Shown: positions 1-8,811 of the stretch, in pieces | Position numbering within the stretch: position 1 is the stretch's first letter | Layout of the letters: each line of letters begins with the position of its first letter | From: Desulfatitalea sp. BRH_c12 | GTDB lineage: Bacteria > Desulfobacterota > Desulfobacteria > Desulfobacterales > Desulfosarcinaceae | Direction of reading: 5' to 3' | DNA length: 64,000 nucleotides | Assembly (NCBI GenBank): GCA_000961655.1 | Contig: LADR01000008.1 | Coordinates: 186,001 to 250,000 of the forward strand | Made by a program: the position numbers and the translations under genes | The notes under the pieces: model-generated | What the model was told of the DNA's origin: nothing | The model's database searches: none | What the model saw: the letters and a program-made list of their open reading frames with translations, nothing else

Positions 1-1926
1 ATCATAGGGGTCCAGCAGGGCATCGCTGTCCAGGCGGATATACCGGCCTGGCATGATGTCCAGTTCGGCTAAAAGATCGGTCCATGGGTGCGGCTCGTCC
101 GAGTTGACCTTGTCCAAGTCGAGTCCCTGTTCCACGCGGAACCGCAAAAAAGGAATGTACACCGCGTCAGGCCCTTCGGTGGGGGCGCCGGTATGCGGTT
201 TGCGGGCGATAAGGTTGTTGGTCAGGGCAAATGTGACCAGGTTCCTGGCTTCGATGCGATCAAGGCTATCGAAATAAGGATATTCCGTCTGATCCGTGTC
301 AGGGATATAGTGATAGACGATTTGCGGCCTTATGGTGTGCTTGATGCGCTCAATGCCGCCCTTCTCGAAATCAAAGACGCGGTAAAAATCAGTGCTGGTA
401 TCGAGCTTGAGATCATAGATCGCGCGATATGTATCGGTGTCTAGGTCCACGGCCGCGGAATTGTGGCGATCCATATGCCAGGCGGTTTGGCGCACCCCGG
501 CAGAGGGTTCGAATGAAACGGCGTTGAACAGACGGGTGGGATAATAAACTCTGGGATACATATCGATGCGTTGGCCGGTGGCGCCCTGTTCACGATAAAA
601 ATGCGTGTAGCTCGAAAGCAGGTCGTAATAAACGGGCGAGCCGAAAATTTTCTGCTTGATGCCGTCAAATGAGAGCTCGGGCAGATTCTGATAAGGTGTG
701 GCGCTGCTGTCCGGACGGGATCGAACCGCGTCATGGTACCAACGCACATCGGCATTGAAGGCGTACCTGCTCCAGAGTCGGTTGATGTTGAGCTGGTTTT
801 CACGGAATTGGGCGGTGTAGTCGTCCACGTCGCGACCGAAGGTTTCCAGGAAATAGTTCTGTGTTTCATTGAATCCGTTGAAACCGCTTTTGAACTCTTG
901 GAAATAGTCTTGATCGCTGACCACATCCAGATCGACCTTGGCCGTCATTTCCAGGGGAAGGTTCTGATCGATTTTGCCGCGCAACCAGTAGCGGCCATTG
1001 TTGGTGCGTAGATAGGGATCATCGGTGTACCCCCATCGTTCGCTGTGATCCAACTGGCCGTCGTCCACCCGGCGGTCGTCAAAACCATCCGCCATGAAGG
1101 TTCCCCGCGCACGGTCGCCAGCCACATAACGGTATTCCACACCTGCGCGAACGCCGCGTTCGGCCATGTAATCGGCGAAAAAAGTTGCATCCGTGCTGTC
1201 GCTGATCGCCCAGAAAAAAGGCTGCAGATACTCAAATCCCTTGCGGTCCGAGACACCGAATTCAGGGGCCAGCAAGCCGGACTGACGCTTGAGTTTAACC
1301 GGAAAAACCAGGTATGGCGTGTAGATGACAGGGATTTGCTTGGCCCAGAAGGTGGAATGTTTGGCAAACCCATAACCCTCGATGGTGACTTTCAGGTCCT
1401 TGCCGGTAATGCGCCAGTCAGGGTCGTCGCCGTCGCAGGTGGTCACGCTGGCGTTTTTGGCGTGATAGCTGTCGGGACCGGTTTTGCTGATCTGCTCGCC
1501 GGTCACGTACATATGGTTGTCGGACAAAAAAAGCGTGCCGCCGAAAAGTGCGCCGGTCTCATCGTTCAGGTCCAGTTGCATGCTCCGGCCGGTGAGCCTG
1601 TCCAGTCCCGAAAGCAGGCGTACATTGCCCTCGGCCCATGCCTGTCGGCTTTTCTGGTCCAGGCGGACCATGTCGGCGGTCAACACGCGCCCTTGGCGAG
1701 CGATGCGGACGTTGCCTTCCGCAGTATAGGTGTCCGACGCTTGTTCATAGGTGACCTGGTCCGCGGAAACTTCCCATGGGAGTGCTGCGGGTTGGGTGTC
1801 CTGGCCATCGGATGCGTAACCGTGGTAGGCATTTCCGGAAATGAGTAAAATGGTCAGAACAATCCAAAGGCCAACGCCGTTTTTAAAAAAGCGACGGCGT
1901 TGTGTGTAGGTCAACCGATGCTGCAT
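1..1926 (-). CDS. lptD: LPS-assembly protein LptD (OstA), C-terminal part cut off by window edge
   Basis: The outer-membrane beta-barrel that, with LptE, inserts lipopolysaccharide into the outer leaflet. The reverse strand is open for 642 codons from ATG at 1926 to the window edge, so no stop is seen. The product starts with a signal peptide (basic RRR cluster, then a hydrophobic stretch of about 20 residues ending near residue 38). An OstA/LptA-like jelly-roll follows (about 45-165, with EVSADQVTYE and AEGNVRI-type repeats). Next comes the LptD domain, with the family-typical run IPVIYTPYLVFPVKLKRQSG followed by LLAPEFG. The rest alternates short aromatic strands as a barrel does. An AGAGGAG sequence lies about 11 bases before the ATG. 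It is divergent from surE. Family members are usually 750-900 residues, so roughly the last quarter is missing. Confidence 0.93.
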   Translation of the reverse strand, partial: MQHRLTYTQRRRFFKNGVGLWIVLTILLISGNAYHGYASDGQDTQPAALPWEVSADQVTYEQASDTYTAEGNVRIARQGRVLTADMVRLDQKSRQAWAEGNVRLLSGLDRLTGRSMQLDLNDETGALFGGTLFLSDNHMYVTGEQISKTGPDSYHAKNASVTTCDGDDPDWRITGKDLKVTIEGYGFAKHSTFWAKQIPVIYTPYLVFPVKLKRQSGLLAPEFGVSDRKGFEYLQPFFWAISDSTDATFFADYMAERGVRAGVEYRYVAGDRARGTFMADGFDDRRVDDGQLDHSERWGYTDDPYLRTNNGRYWLRGKIDQNLPLEMTAKVDLDVVSDQDYFQEFKSGFNGFNETQNYFLETFGRDVDDYTAQFRENQLNINRLWSRYAFNADVRWYHDAVRSRPDSSATPYQNLPELSFDGIKQKIFGSPVYYDLLSSYTHFYREQGATGQRIDMYPRVYYPTRLFNAVSFEPSAGVRQTAWHMDRHNSAAVDLDTDTYRAIYDLKLDTSTDFYRVFDFEKGGIERIKHTIRPQIVYHYIPDTDQTEYPYFDSLDRIEARNLVTFALTNNLIARKPHTGAPTEGPDAVYIPFLRFRVEQGLDLDKVNSDEPHPWTDLLAELDIMPGRYIRLDSDALLDPYD

Positions 1927-2118
1927 TGCTGGAACAGGCTCCTCTGGGTGGGGTCGTGGATTCGTGGAATCGTTTAAATCGTTGATTGGGCGAACCGGTA
2001 ATTACTTACGTCGCGTCGAGAACGAACCCTTGCCACCGGGCAAGTTTTTCAATATAGAGCGAGAAATATTGAAAAATCAATATGAACCTGAGAACGTCAA
2101 AATCGTGACCTCCACAAA
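1927..2118. promoter_or_regulatory. Divergent intergenic region between lptD and surE
   Basis: This 192-base gap separates the divergent starts of lptD and surE, so it should hold promoters for both. The part at 2045-2100 is AT-rich (TTTTTCAATATAGAGCG, GAAAAATCAATATGAAC). I cannot pick a single convincing -35/-10 pair, so no exact site is claimed. Confidence 0.4.
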
Positions 2119-2877
2119 ATGAAAATTTTACTGACCAATGATGACGGCATACTGGCGCAAGGGCTGTGGGCCTTGCACCGCGCCCTGAAATCGGATCACG
2201 AGGTGGTCGTGGTGGCCCCCGAACGTGAGCGCAGTGCCGTAGGACACGGCATTACCTTGCATAAACCCTTGCGGGTTCACAAGGTTGACATCAACGGCGA
2301 ATCAGGCTGGTCTGTCAACGGCACACCGGCCGACTGTGTCAAGATCGCCCTCGTGGAACTGTTGGACGGCAGACCCGATATGGTTATTTCCGGCATCAAT
2401 CCGGGCGCGAACGTGGGGGTTAACCTCAATTACTCGGGTACGGTGGCCGCCGCCAAGGAGGCAGCCCTCTACCGTGTTCCCGCAATGGCCGTTTCGATCC
2501 AGAGCGCCGACGATCCCAGCTTCGATCGGGCCGCCCGTTATATCGCCGGTCTGGCACGCCTGGTGAAATCTCGAGGGCTGCCGCCAGGTGTTTTTCTCAA
2601 TATCAACATTCCCAATCTGGTCCCCAACCAGGCGCCGGGAATCAAAATAACGCACCAGGGATCCGATTTGTACGACGAATATTTCGAAAAACGCCGTGAT
2701 CCCCGTAACCGGGTTTATTACTGGCAAGGGTTCGAAACGTTGCCGACCTATTCACACAGCGATGCGGACGGTGCGGCGCTTGCCGCCGGGTACATTTCCA
2801 TCACGCCCGTGCAATGTGATTTGACCGATTACACCATGGCAGAAAAAATGCGCAGCTGGAATTTTGAATTTCGATAA
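2119..2877 (+). CDS. surE: 5'/3'-nucleotidase SurE
   Basis: Metal-dependent phosphatase acting on nucleoside 5'- and 3'-monophosphates and, in some members, short polyphosphate. The 252-residue length is typical. The start MKILLTNDDG carries the metal-binding Asp8-Asp9. Ser39 in RERSAVGH and Asn94 in SGINPGANVG complete the usual metal site, and NLNYSGTVAAAKEAAL is the family signature. The ATG at 2119 places the invariant N-terminal strand exactly at residue 1. It leads a same-strand series with the receiver protein and the YhaM-like nuclease, so nucleotide turnover genes are grouped here. Confidence 0.96.
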   Translation: MKILLTNDDGILAQGLWALHRALKSDHEVVVVAPERERSAVGHGITLHKPLRVHKVDINGESGWSVNGTPADCVKIALVELLDGRPDMVISGINPGANVGVNLNYSGTVAAAKEAALYRVPAMAVSIQSADDPSFDRAARYIAGLARLVKSRGLPPGVFLNINIPNLVPNQAPGIKITHQGSDLYDEYFEKRRDPRNRVYYWQGFETLPTYSHSDADGAALAAGYISITPVQCDLTDYTMAEKMRSWNFEFR

Positions 2878-2921
2878 TCCTTGCCTTGGCCGATGCAGTG
2901 ACGAGGGGGGGTAGCGATTCC

Positions 2922-3641
2922 ATGCGGGAGGGCCAAATGGCCGACATGCAAAACCATGGGGACCAGGCGTCGGCCACCATTTTGGTGGTCGAAGATGACC
3001 ATATCAGCTTGAAATTCATTCAGTCCATGCTGCAGGAGGCCGGTTATCGGATCTTTACCGCCGGTGACGGGCAGCTTTGCCTGCATCGGGTTGCCGATAT
3101 CCAGCCGGATTTGATCATCATGGATGTCGTCATGCCGCAAATGGACGGGATTGAGGCCTGCCGTCGACTTAAAAGCGATGCGGTCTGCAGCCGGATTCCG
3201 GTCATCTTTGTGACCGGCAATGCGGATGAAAAGACGTTGCAGGCGGCTTTTGATGCCGGAGGCAACGATTTCGTGCGCAAGCCTGTCAACCGAGTTGAGC
3301 TGCTGGCGCGCATTCGTACGGCCCTTACCCAGCGACGCCTGAATCAGAAGCTTGCCGAGGAGGAAAAACTCAAAGGCATTCTGGAAATGGCAGGGGCCAT
3401 TTGCCATGAACTCAACCAGCCGCTTCAATATGTGCTGGGCGCTGTGCAGTTGCTTATGCTGGATATTCCCAAAGGCGATATACTTTACGAAAATCTGGAT
3501 GCCATTCGTGCACGGGTCGAGCAAATGGGCGAGATTACCCGCAAGCTTACCGGCATTACGCGTTTTCGGACACGCAAGTACGTTGGGGGCCAGGATATTA
3601 TCGATATCGATCAATCCCTTTTCGACTCGAAGGACGGCTGA
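2922..3641 (+). CDS. Response regulator with C-terminal histidine-kinase-like DHp segment, no ATPase domain
   Basis: A receiver domain occupies about residues 18-135 (LVVEDDH, phospho-Asp68 in LIIMDVVMPQMDG, Thr in FVTGN, Lys120 in RKPVN). A helical segment follows with an H-box-like sequence (AGAICHELNQPLQYVLGA, His162) and a second amphipathic helix. The protein ends near residue 239 with no N, G1 or G2 box, so it cannot phosphorylate itself. It could act as a phosphotransfer or dimerisation module in a relay, which is inference. The reading frame is open from TTG 2886. I prefer ATG 2922 (GAGGGGGGG upstream) or ATG 2937 (GGGAGGG four bases upstream); both remove a non-conserved leader. It lies 44 bases after surE. 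Confidence 0.85.
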   Translation: MREGQMADMQNHGDQASATILVVEDDHISLKFIQSMLQEAGYRIFTAGDGQLCLHRVADIQPDLIIMDVVMPQMDGIEACRRLKSDAVCSRIPVIFVTGNADEKTLQAAFDAGGNDFVRKPVNRVELLARIRTALTQRRLNQKLAEEEKLKGILEMAGAICHELNQPLQYVLGAVQLLMLDIPKGDILYENLDAIRARVEQMGEITRKLTGITRFRTRKYVGGQDIIDIDQSLFDSKDG

Positions 3642-3690
3642 GCGGTTTCCGCCGTTCGAAGCCCTCAAATAGGTGACAGGAATAAAAGCC

Positions 3691-4665
3691 ATGGAATCAG
3701 AAGTGGTTTGTACCAAGAAGAAATTTGTAGCGGACATCGTTGCCGGTGAAAACATTCATGATCTTTTTGTTCTCACTGAGAAGAACCTGGCGCAAAGACG
3801 CGATGGGAAGCCTTTTCTCACCCTTGCGCTGGCGGACAAGACGGGCCAGATCAAGGGCGTGGTCTGGGACAACGTCGACCTGGCCGCTTGCGCCGCCGCT
3901 GCTGGCGATTTCGTCAGGATCCAGGCGGCGGCCAACGAATACCGCGGCTCAGTACAGTTGGTGATCAAGGCGTTGCGGGCCGTACCCGTCGATGCGATCA
4001 CGCCTGCCGATTTTCTGCCGACCACAACGCGGGATGTGGAGCAGATGTTTGCCCGTCTGCGGGCATTGACCGAGAGCATCTCATCCCCCCCACTCAAGGC
4101 TTTGCTGAGTTGTTTCTGGAGCGATACCGAATTCGTCGGGCTGTTCAAACGCGCACCAGCCGCCAAAAGCATGCATCATGCCTACATAGGAGGACTGCTC
4201 GAACATACCCTTTCGATGGCTTTGATGGTGGACCGCATCGCCGGCCATTATAGTGGCGTAGACCGTGACATGCTGATGACGGGCGCCGTGCTGCATGATA
4301 TCGGCAAGGTTCGGGAGTTGTCTTACAGCCACCGCATTGATTATACTGATGAGGGGCGTTTGCTCAGCCATATCGTGATCGGCCTGGAGATGGTGGAGAC
4401 CAAAATACGCTGCATCGAAGGATTTCCGCCGAGCCTGGCGGCTGTTGTCAAGCACATGATCGTAAGCCATCACGGCGTGCGCGAATTCGGATCCCCCGAA
4501 CCGCCCAAGACTATCGAGGCGGTTCTTTTGAACCACATCGATGAGATGGACGCACGGGTCAATGCCATCCGCGAGTTCATGGCCCTCGACGAGGCCGGCT
4601 CTTCCTGGACCTCCTACCATAGATTGATGGAGAGGCAGTTTTATCGGGGGGACAATGGTAAGTGA
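3691..4665 (+). CDS. 3'-5' exoribonuclease YhaM-family (OB-fold plus HD domain)
   Basis: An N-terminal OB-fold nucleic-acid-binding domain (about residues 5-90, with FLTLALADKTGQIKGVVWD) is followed by an HD phosphohydrolase domain. HD-domain residues include HHAYIGGLLEHTLSMAL, then GAVLHDIGKVREL, then VKHMIVSHHG. This is the YhaM/CBF1 arrangement, known for Mn-dependent 3'-5' degradation of RNA and single-stranded DNA. Length is about 324 residues, near the family norm. ATG 3691 is chosen over GTG 3673 because AGGAA lies eight bases upstream of it. It follows the receiver gene by 49 bases and precedes tmk by 61. Confidence 0.9.
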   Translation: MESEVVCTKKKFVADIVAGENIHDLFVLTEKNLAQRRDGKPFLTLALADKTGQIKGVVWDNVDLAACAAAAGDFVRIQAAANEYRGSVQLVIKALRAVPVDAITPADFLPTTTRDVEQMFARLRALTESISSPPLKALLSCFWSDTEFVGLFKRAPAAKSMHHAYIGGLLEHTLSMALMVDRIAGHYSGVDRDMLMTGAVLHDIGKVRELSYSHRIDYTDEGRLLSHIVIGLEMVETKIRCIEGFPPSLAAVVKHMIVSHHGVREFGSPEPPKTIEAVLLNHIDEMDARVNAIREFMALDEAGSSWTSYHRLMERQFYRGDNGK

Positions 4666-4726
4666 TCTTTACCCGTATCATTCAGACGCTATGGCATGAT
4701 AAGCTAAGATTCGCGAAGGTAGTATT

Positions 4727-5359
4727 ATGTTCATCACACTGGAAGGTATCGAGGGCGCCGGTAAGTCCTGCCAAATTAAAAACATCGTTGCATTCCTTGA
4801 GGCCAGGGGCTATGACTGCGTCACCTCGCGGGAGCCGGGCGGTACACCGATCGGCGCTCAAATCAGGGGCGTTTTGCTGGACCCGGTCAACAAGGACATG
4901 GATGCCGGCACGGAATTGCTGCTCTATGTGGCAGATCGTGTCCAACATATCCGCACCTTCATCCAGCCGCATCTGATGGCCGGGCGCGTGGTCGTATGCG
5001 ACCGTTTTTTCGATGCCACCCTTGTCTATCAGGGCTATGCAAGGGGGTTGGACAAGGACCTGATTCGGAGGCTGCACCAGCAGGTCTGCGACAATTTGCA
5101 ACCGGACGCCACGTTCCTGTTCGATGTCGCTCCGGCAGTGGGGTTGGGCCGTGCCTGGCGGCAGATCGATAACGGCGGTCGCACCGGGCGGGAATCCCGC
5201 TTCGAGCAGGAAGTGCTGGCATTTCATCAAAAAGTGCGCGATGGCTACCTGGATCTGGCCCGTCGGGAACCGCACCGTTTTCACATGATCGATGCCGCAC
5301 AGGATATCGAAAGTGTCCGCCGATCCGTGGAACAGGTGTTGGCGAGGCTGTTTTCCTAA
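4727..5359 (+). CDS. tmk: Thymidylate kinase
   Basis: Phosphorylates dTMP to dTDP for DNA synthesis. The 210-residue product starts MFITLEGIEGAGKS, with the P-loop at residues 7-14. It continues with the dTMP-site sequence SREPGGTPIGAQIR, the VVCDRFFDATLVYQGYARG segment (DR motif) and a LID region containing GRESRFE. Length and order are standard. ATG 4727 places the P-loop strand at the N-terminus. The cysK-cysRS fusion begins 37 bases downstream on the same strand. Confidence 0.96.
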   Translation: MFITLEGIEGAGKSCQIKNIVAFLEARGYDCVTSREPGGTPIGAQIRGVLLDPVNKDMDAGTELLLYVADRVQHIRTFIQPHLMAGRVVVCDRFFDATLVYQGYARGLDKDLIRRLHQQVCDNLQPDATFLFDVAPAVGLGRAWRQIDNGGRTGRESRFEQEVLAFHQKVRDGYLDLARREPHRFHMIDAAQDIESVRRSVEQVLARLFS

Positions 5360-5396
5360 CCGGCGTCGCCGGAGCGAATTGATCATTTTGAAACTC

Positions 5397-7703
5397 ATGA
5401 CCATACCATCCATCCTCGATCTAATTGGCAATACCCCGCTGGTGGAGATCCGGCGGATGAACCCGAATCCGGATATATCCATCTTGGCAAAGTTGGAGTA
5501 TCTCAACCCGGGCGGGTCCATCAAGGATCGCGCGGCGCTTTCGATGATCGAAGCGGCCGAGCGCTCCGGCGAGCTGACGCCGGACAAAACAGTGGTTGAG
5601 GCCACCAGTGGCAATACCGGCATTGGCTTGGCCATGGTGTGCGCCATCAAGGGCTACAAACTGCTGCTCACCATGTGTGAAACCGCCAGCGTCGAACGCC
5701 AGAAGATCCTGCGTGCCAGGGGGGCTGAAATTCGGCTGACACCCGGTCACCTGGGAAGCGACGGCGCCATCGAGGAGGCCTACCGTCTGGCCCGTGAATG
5801 CCCCGAAGCCTACTTTATCACCGACCAATACAACAACTCGGCCAACTGGCAGGCCCATTACAACTCTACGGCCAATGAAATCTGGCAGCAGACGCAAGGG
5901 CAGGTCACGGCCATTGTGGCCACCTTGGGTACTTCGGGTACATTGATGGGGTTGTCGCGCCGCCTCAAGGAACTCAACCCGTCAGTGTGCATCATCGGCG
6001 TGGAACCTTACCTGGGGCATAAGATTCAGGGACTCAAAAATATGAAAGAGTCCTACGTTCCTGAAATATTCGAAAAAGAGCGTCTGGATCAAAAAGTCAA
6101 CATCGATGATGAAGAGGCCTTCGAGACCGCGCGGCGAATGGCCAGAGAAGAAGGGCTCTTTGTCGGAATGAGCAGTGGCGCGGCCATGGCGGTGGCACTG
6201 CGCCAGGCGGCGACCATGAACGCTGGCACCATCGTTGTCATCCTGCCGGACTCCGGTGAGCGCTATTTATCCACCTCATTGTTCATCGAACCTGAAAAGG
6301 CCGGGTTATCTCTGTTTAACACGCGCTCCCGCAGAAAGGAGCGTTTTGTCCCTCTGCGCGGTGAACGCGTGGCCTTGTATACTCAGGGACCGACCACTCA
6401 CGCCCCGATTCATGTCGGTGCAGCGCGGCGAATGGTCTTTGCGGACCTGCTGGACCGCTACTTCGCCTACCGTGGTTTTACCGTACAGCATGTCGTCCAT
6501 ATTACGGATCTGGATGAAAAAACCTATCAGGGCGCCGCTGCCGCCGGCGTGCCCCCCATGGCATTTGCCGACGGCAATATCGCCGCTTTCGACCAGGACC
6601 GCAACTGCCTGGGCATCCGCGTGGTCGACCAATATCCTCGTTCCAGCGCATATACCGATGACATGGTGCAGGTTGCCCGTCAATTGGTCGAAAAAGGATA
6701 TGCCTATGAAAAGCTGCATTCACTTTACTTTGATATTTCGCGCTACGAAGCATACGGGCAGCTATCCGGCATCGACTTGAACAAGATCAGAATAGGGGCC
6801 ACCGTCGATCTGGACGATTATGAAAAAGACAACCCGCGCGATTTCACCCTGCTAAAGCGCGTGAAGCTGTCGGAGTTGAAAAAAGGGCTTTACACCAGAA
6901 CCCAATGGGGCAACGTGCATCCTTCCTGGCCCCTGCAATGCGCGACGCTGTCGATGAAATTTCTCGGCGAAACGTGCGATATTCATATCGCCGGCCGTGA
7001 ACTGATATTCCCTCTGAACGAGAATGAGATCGCCATTGCGGGCGCCCTCAACCGAAAACCTCTGGCGCGCTTTTGGCTGCACTGCGACCGGGTCCTGGTG
7101 GATGGGAAAAAGATCGATGCCAAAGGCAACAGCCTGACCGTGCGCGACCTGCTGGCCAAAGGCTGGGCGGGCCGTGAGATTCGGTTCTGGCTGCTTTCCA
7201 GCCACTATCGTAAGCCCGTGATCTATTCACGCGATCGGATGCGATACGCCCGACGGACCCTCGAGCGTCTGGACGGATGCGTAAAAAGCCTGCGGCAGTT
7301 GGAGCAGGGCGACCCATGTAAAGATCTCGACCAGTTGCTGTATGACTTGAAAAGCGGCTTCAATAAAGCCATGGAAGACGATCTTAACATTTCAGAGGCG
7401 CTGGCCGTCATTTTCAAGGTCATTAAAGAGATCAACCGTTTGGTGTCGCACCGGCGAATAGCACCTGAGCAGACGCCGGCGGTAATCGCTGCGCTGAAGA
7501 ACGTCGATACGGTGTTGGGTATCTTCGATTTTGACCACACGTGCACCGATCCGCAGGTGCAGCACCTGCTCGAACAAAGAGAGGCGGCCCGTAACGCACG
7601 GGACTGGGAGACAGCCGATGCGTTGCGCAAGGAGTTGGAAAAAAAAGGTATAAAGGTTCGCGATGGGAAAACCAGGTCATCTGAATTCGTCAATGAAAGA
7701 TAG
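5397..7703 (+). CDS. Fusion: cysteine synthase-like PLP enzyme joined to a diverged cysteinyl-tRNA synthetase
   Basis: One 768-residue frame carries two complete enzymes. Residues 1-300 are a CysK/CBS-type PLP enzyme: IGNTPLVEI, Schiff-base Lys43 in GGSIKDRA, phosphate/amino-acid loop TSGNTG at 70-75, GTSGT at 179-183 and PDSGERYLS at 284-292. Residues 303-768 follow a class I cysteinyl-tRNA synthetase from LFNTRSRRKERFVPL through the helical C-terminus QREAARNARDWETADALRKELEKKGI. Key synthetase residues differ. The usual CGPT is QGPT (Gln330), the HIGN motif is HVGA (339-342), FPHHENE is FPLNENE (His ligand to Leu540), and KMSKS is KIDAK (572-576). Cys515 and Glu544, the other two expected zinc ligands, remain. 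It may make cysteine and pass it on directly, or the second half may no longer charge tRNA. ATG 5397 fits the CysK N-terminus; TTG 5379 or 5388 is possible, nearer a GGAG. Confidence 0.9.
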   Translation: MTIPSILDLIGNTPLVEIRRMNPNPDISILAKLEYLNPGGSIKDRAALSMIEAAERSGELTPDKTVVEATSGNTGIGLAMVCAIKGYKLLLTMCETASVERQKILRARGAEIRLTPGHLGSDGAIEEAYRLARECPEAYFITDQYNNSANWQAHYNSTANEIWQQTQGQVTAIVATLGTSGTLMGLSRRLKELNPSVCIIGVEPYLGHKIQGLKNMKESYVPEIFEKERLDQKVNIDDEEAFETARRMAREEGLFVGMSSGAAMAVALRQAATMNAGTIVVILPDSGERYLSTSLFIEPEKAGLSLFNTRSRRKERFVPLRGERVALYTQGPTTHAPIHVGAARRMVFADLLDRYFAYRGFTVQHVVHITDLDEKTYQGAAAAGVPPMAFADGNIAAFDQDRNCLGIRVVDQYPRSSAYTDDMVQVARQLVEKGYAYEKLHSLYFDISRYEAYGQLSGIDLNKIRIGATVDLDDYEKDNPRDFTLLKRVKLSELKKGLYTRTQWGNVHPSWPLQCATLSMKFLGETCDIHIAGRELIFPLNENEIAIAGALNRKPLARFWLHCDRVLVDGKKIDAKGNSLTVRDLLAKGWAGREIRFWLLSSHYRKPVIYSRDRMRYARRTLERLDGCVKSLRQLEQGDPCKDLDQLLYDLKSGFNKAMEDDLNISEALAVIFKVIKEINRLVSHRRIAPEQTPAVIAALKNVDTVLGIFDFDHTCTDPQVQHLLEQREAARNARDWETADALRKELEKKGIKVRDGKTRSSEFVNER

Positions 7704-8682
7704 TCACACCATGATTTACTATATGCCTTTTACGTATGCGTCCGAAGCACAGATCGATGTGCTGACCGGTTGTGTGGGACCGTTGACCGTTCTGCAACCG
7801 CTGGATTCTCTGGTCCCCCGGTATATGCGATCGGCTGCTGAAAAGGGAGTATTGCAATGTCGCGTTTTAACGGGGGTGAACCCGACGCTCCTGCAACGTG
7901 CATATAAAGAGCACACCGCGTGGGCTGAGCTTCATTCAGGCAAAATGGGCGATATGGCGGGTTTTTCTGTCAGCGGCAACTATCCGTCCGCTCTGAGGAA
8001 GGAGGGCGGAACCCACCAAATCCGTGATCAGATCCGGAAATGGGGCAGCGATACAGAGGGGCACCTCGACGTCGCGCTCTATCAGGACGCTCTCTTTTTA
8101 TGTCTGGCCCACCTGTATGATCAGCATCAGGAGGCTGCCCACACGGACCTGCGGTCGGTCGACGCCCTTGAACGCAAATTCGGTAAAATTATTGGCGGCC
8201 CCGAAGAGGCGGCCGCATTGTCGTACGCCACACAACAGGCAGAATACGATCCCGGGCTGTATATGACCGAACGGCGTGTCCGGTCGTGGGCGCGATTGAC
8301 TCTCCTGGAAGAGGCGCCGACACCTGTTTTTATCACCGATAGCCGGGCTGTGTGGCATTTTCTGTGCGATGCGTTACCCGCGGCGCCGTTTCATAGGCGG
8401 GCAGATGTGCCATTGGACACAATGGCCCTGGGGCAACCGGCAGACCTGCTTTCCCGACTGGTAAATGCGCAGGACCCGCGCGCTGTGCTCGACCAGGTGC
8501 GTACTGCGGCGCAGGATGGGGGAAGGACTGCCACGTTCCAGGTCCTGGCAGGGACCTCGCCTCGCGAAGTGCTCGCGCGGTTGTCACAGGCGCAGGCGGG
8601 TGCCAATAAAGCAAACGCATCGGACGGCAGCGGTTTAAACACAGTTATCGGATATATTGGCGATGTCCCGCATGGGCATTGA
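7693..8682 (+). CDS. Conserved-looking unknown protein overlapping the cysK-cysRS fusion
   Basis: I do not recognise this roughly 329-residue protein. It is predicted soluble, with no signal peptide or membrane segment and no catalytic motif I can name. Visible features are an opening MIYYMPFTYASEAQIDVLTGCVGPLTVLQP-like strand/helix pattern, a middle region rich in helix-forming residues (YQDALFLCLAHLYDQHQEA) and an Ala/Gln-rich C-terminus. ATG 7693 overlaps the fusion gene stop by 11 bases; ATG 7711, eight bases after that stop, is the alternative. Overlap implies translational coupling, so its function may relate to cysteine or tRNA metabolism. That is inference from position only. Confidence 0.75.
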   Translation: MKDSHTMIYYMPFTYASEAQIDVLTGCVGPLTVLQPLDSLVPRYMRSAAEKGVLQCRVLTGVNPTLLQRAYKEHTAWAELHSGKMGDMAGFSVSGNYPSALRKEGGTHQIRDQIRKWGSDTEGHLDVALYQDALFLCLAHLYDQHQEAAHTDLRSVDALERKFGKIIGGPEEAAALSYATQQAEYDPGLYMTERRVRSWARLTLLEEAPTPVFITDSRAVWHFLCDALPAAPFHRRADVPLDTMALGQPADLLSRLVNAQDPRAVLDQVRTAAQDGGRTATFQVLAGTSPREVLARLSQAQAGANKANASDGSGLNTVIGYIGDVPHGH

Positions 8683-8811
8683 TCGCGCATACCGGCGATC
8701 CGGTTCAAATGACAGAATACCGATACCTGACACCTGTCGCATACATCCCGAAAACCTACTTTATCGCGTGGGCTACCGCGCTCGGTTTACGCGGCCTGTC
8801 AAGTCTGAAAA

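Noticed and set aside
441-1373. Minus-strand frames of 161 and 142 residues inside the first 1.4 kb
   Set aside because: They are in a different frame from the open lptD reading frame, which is uninterrupted from 1926 to the window edge and carries the conserved LptD segments.
2829-3755. A 308-residue minus-strand frame over the receiver gene
   Set aside because: Shadow of the plus-strand receiver protein, whose Asp and Lys motifs are intact.
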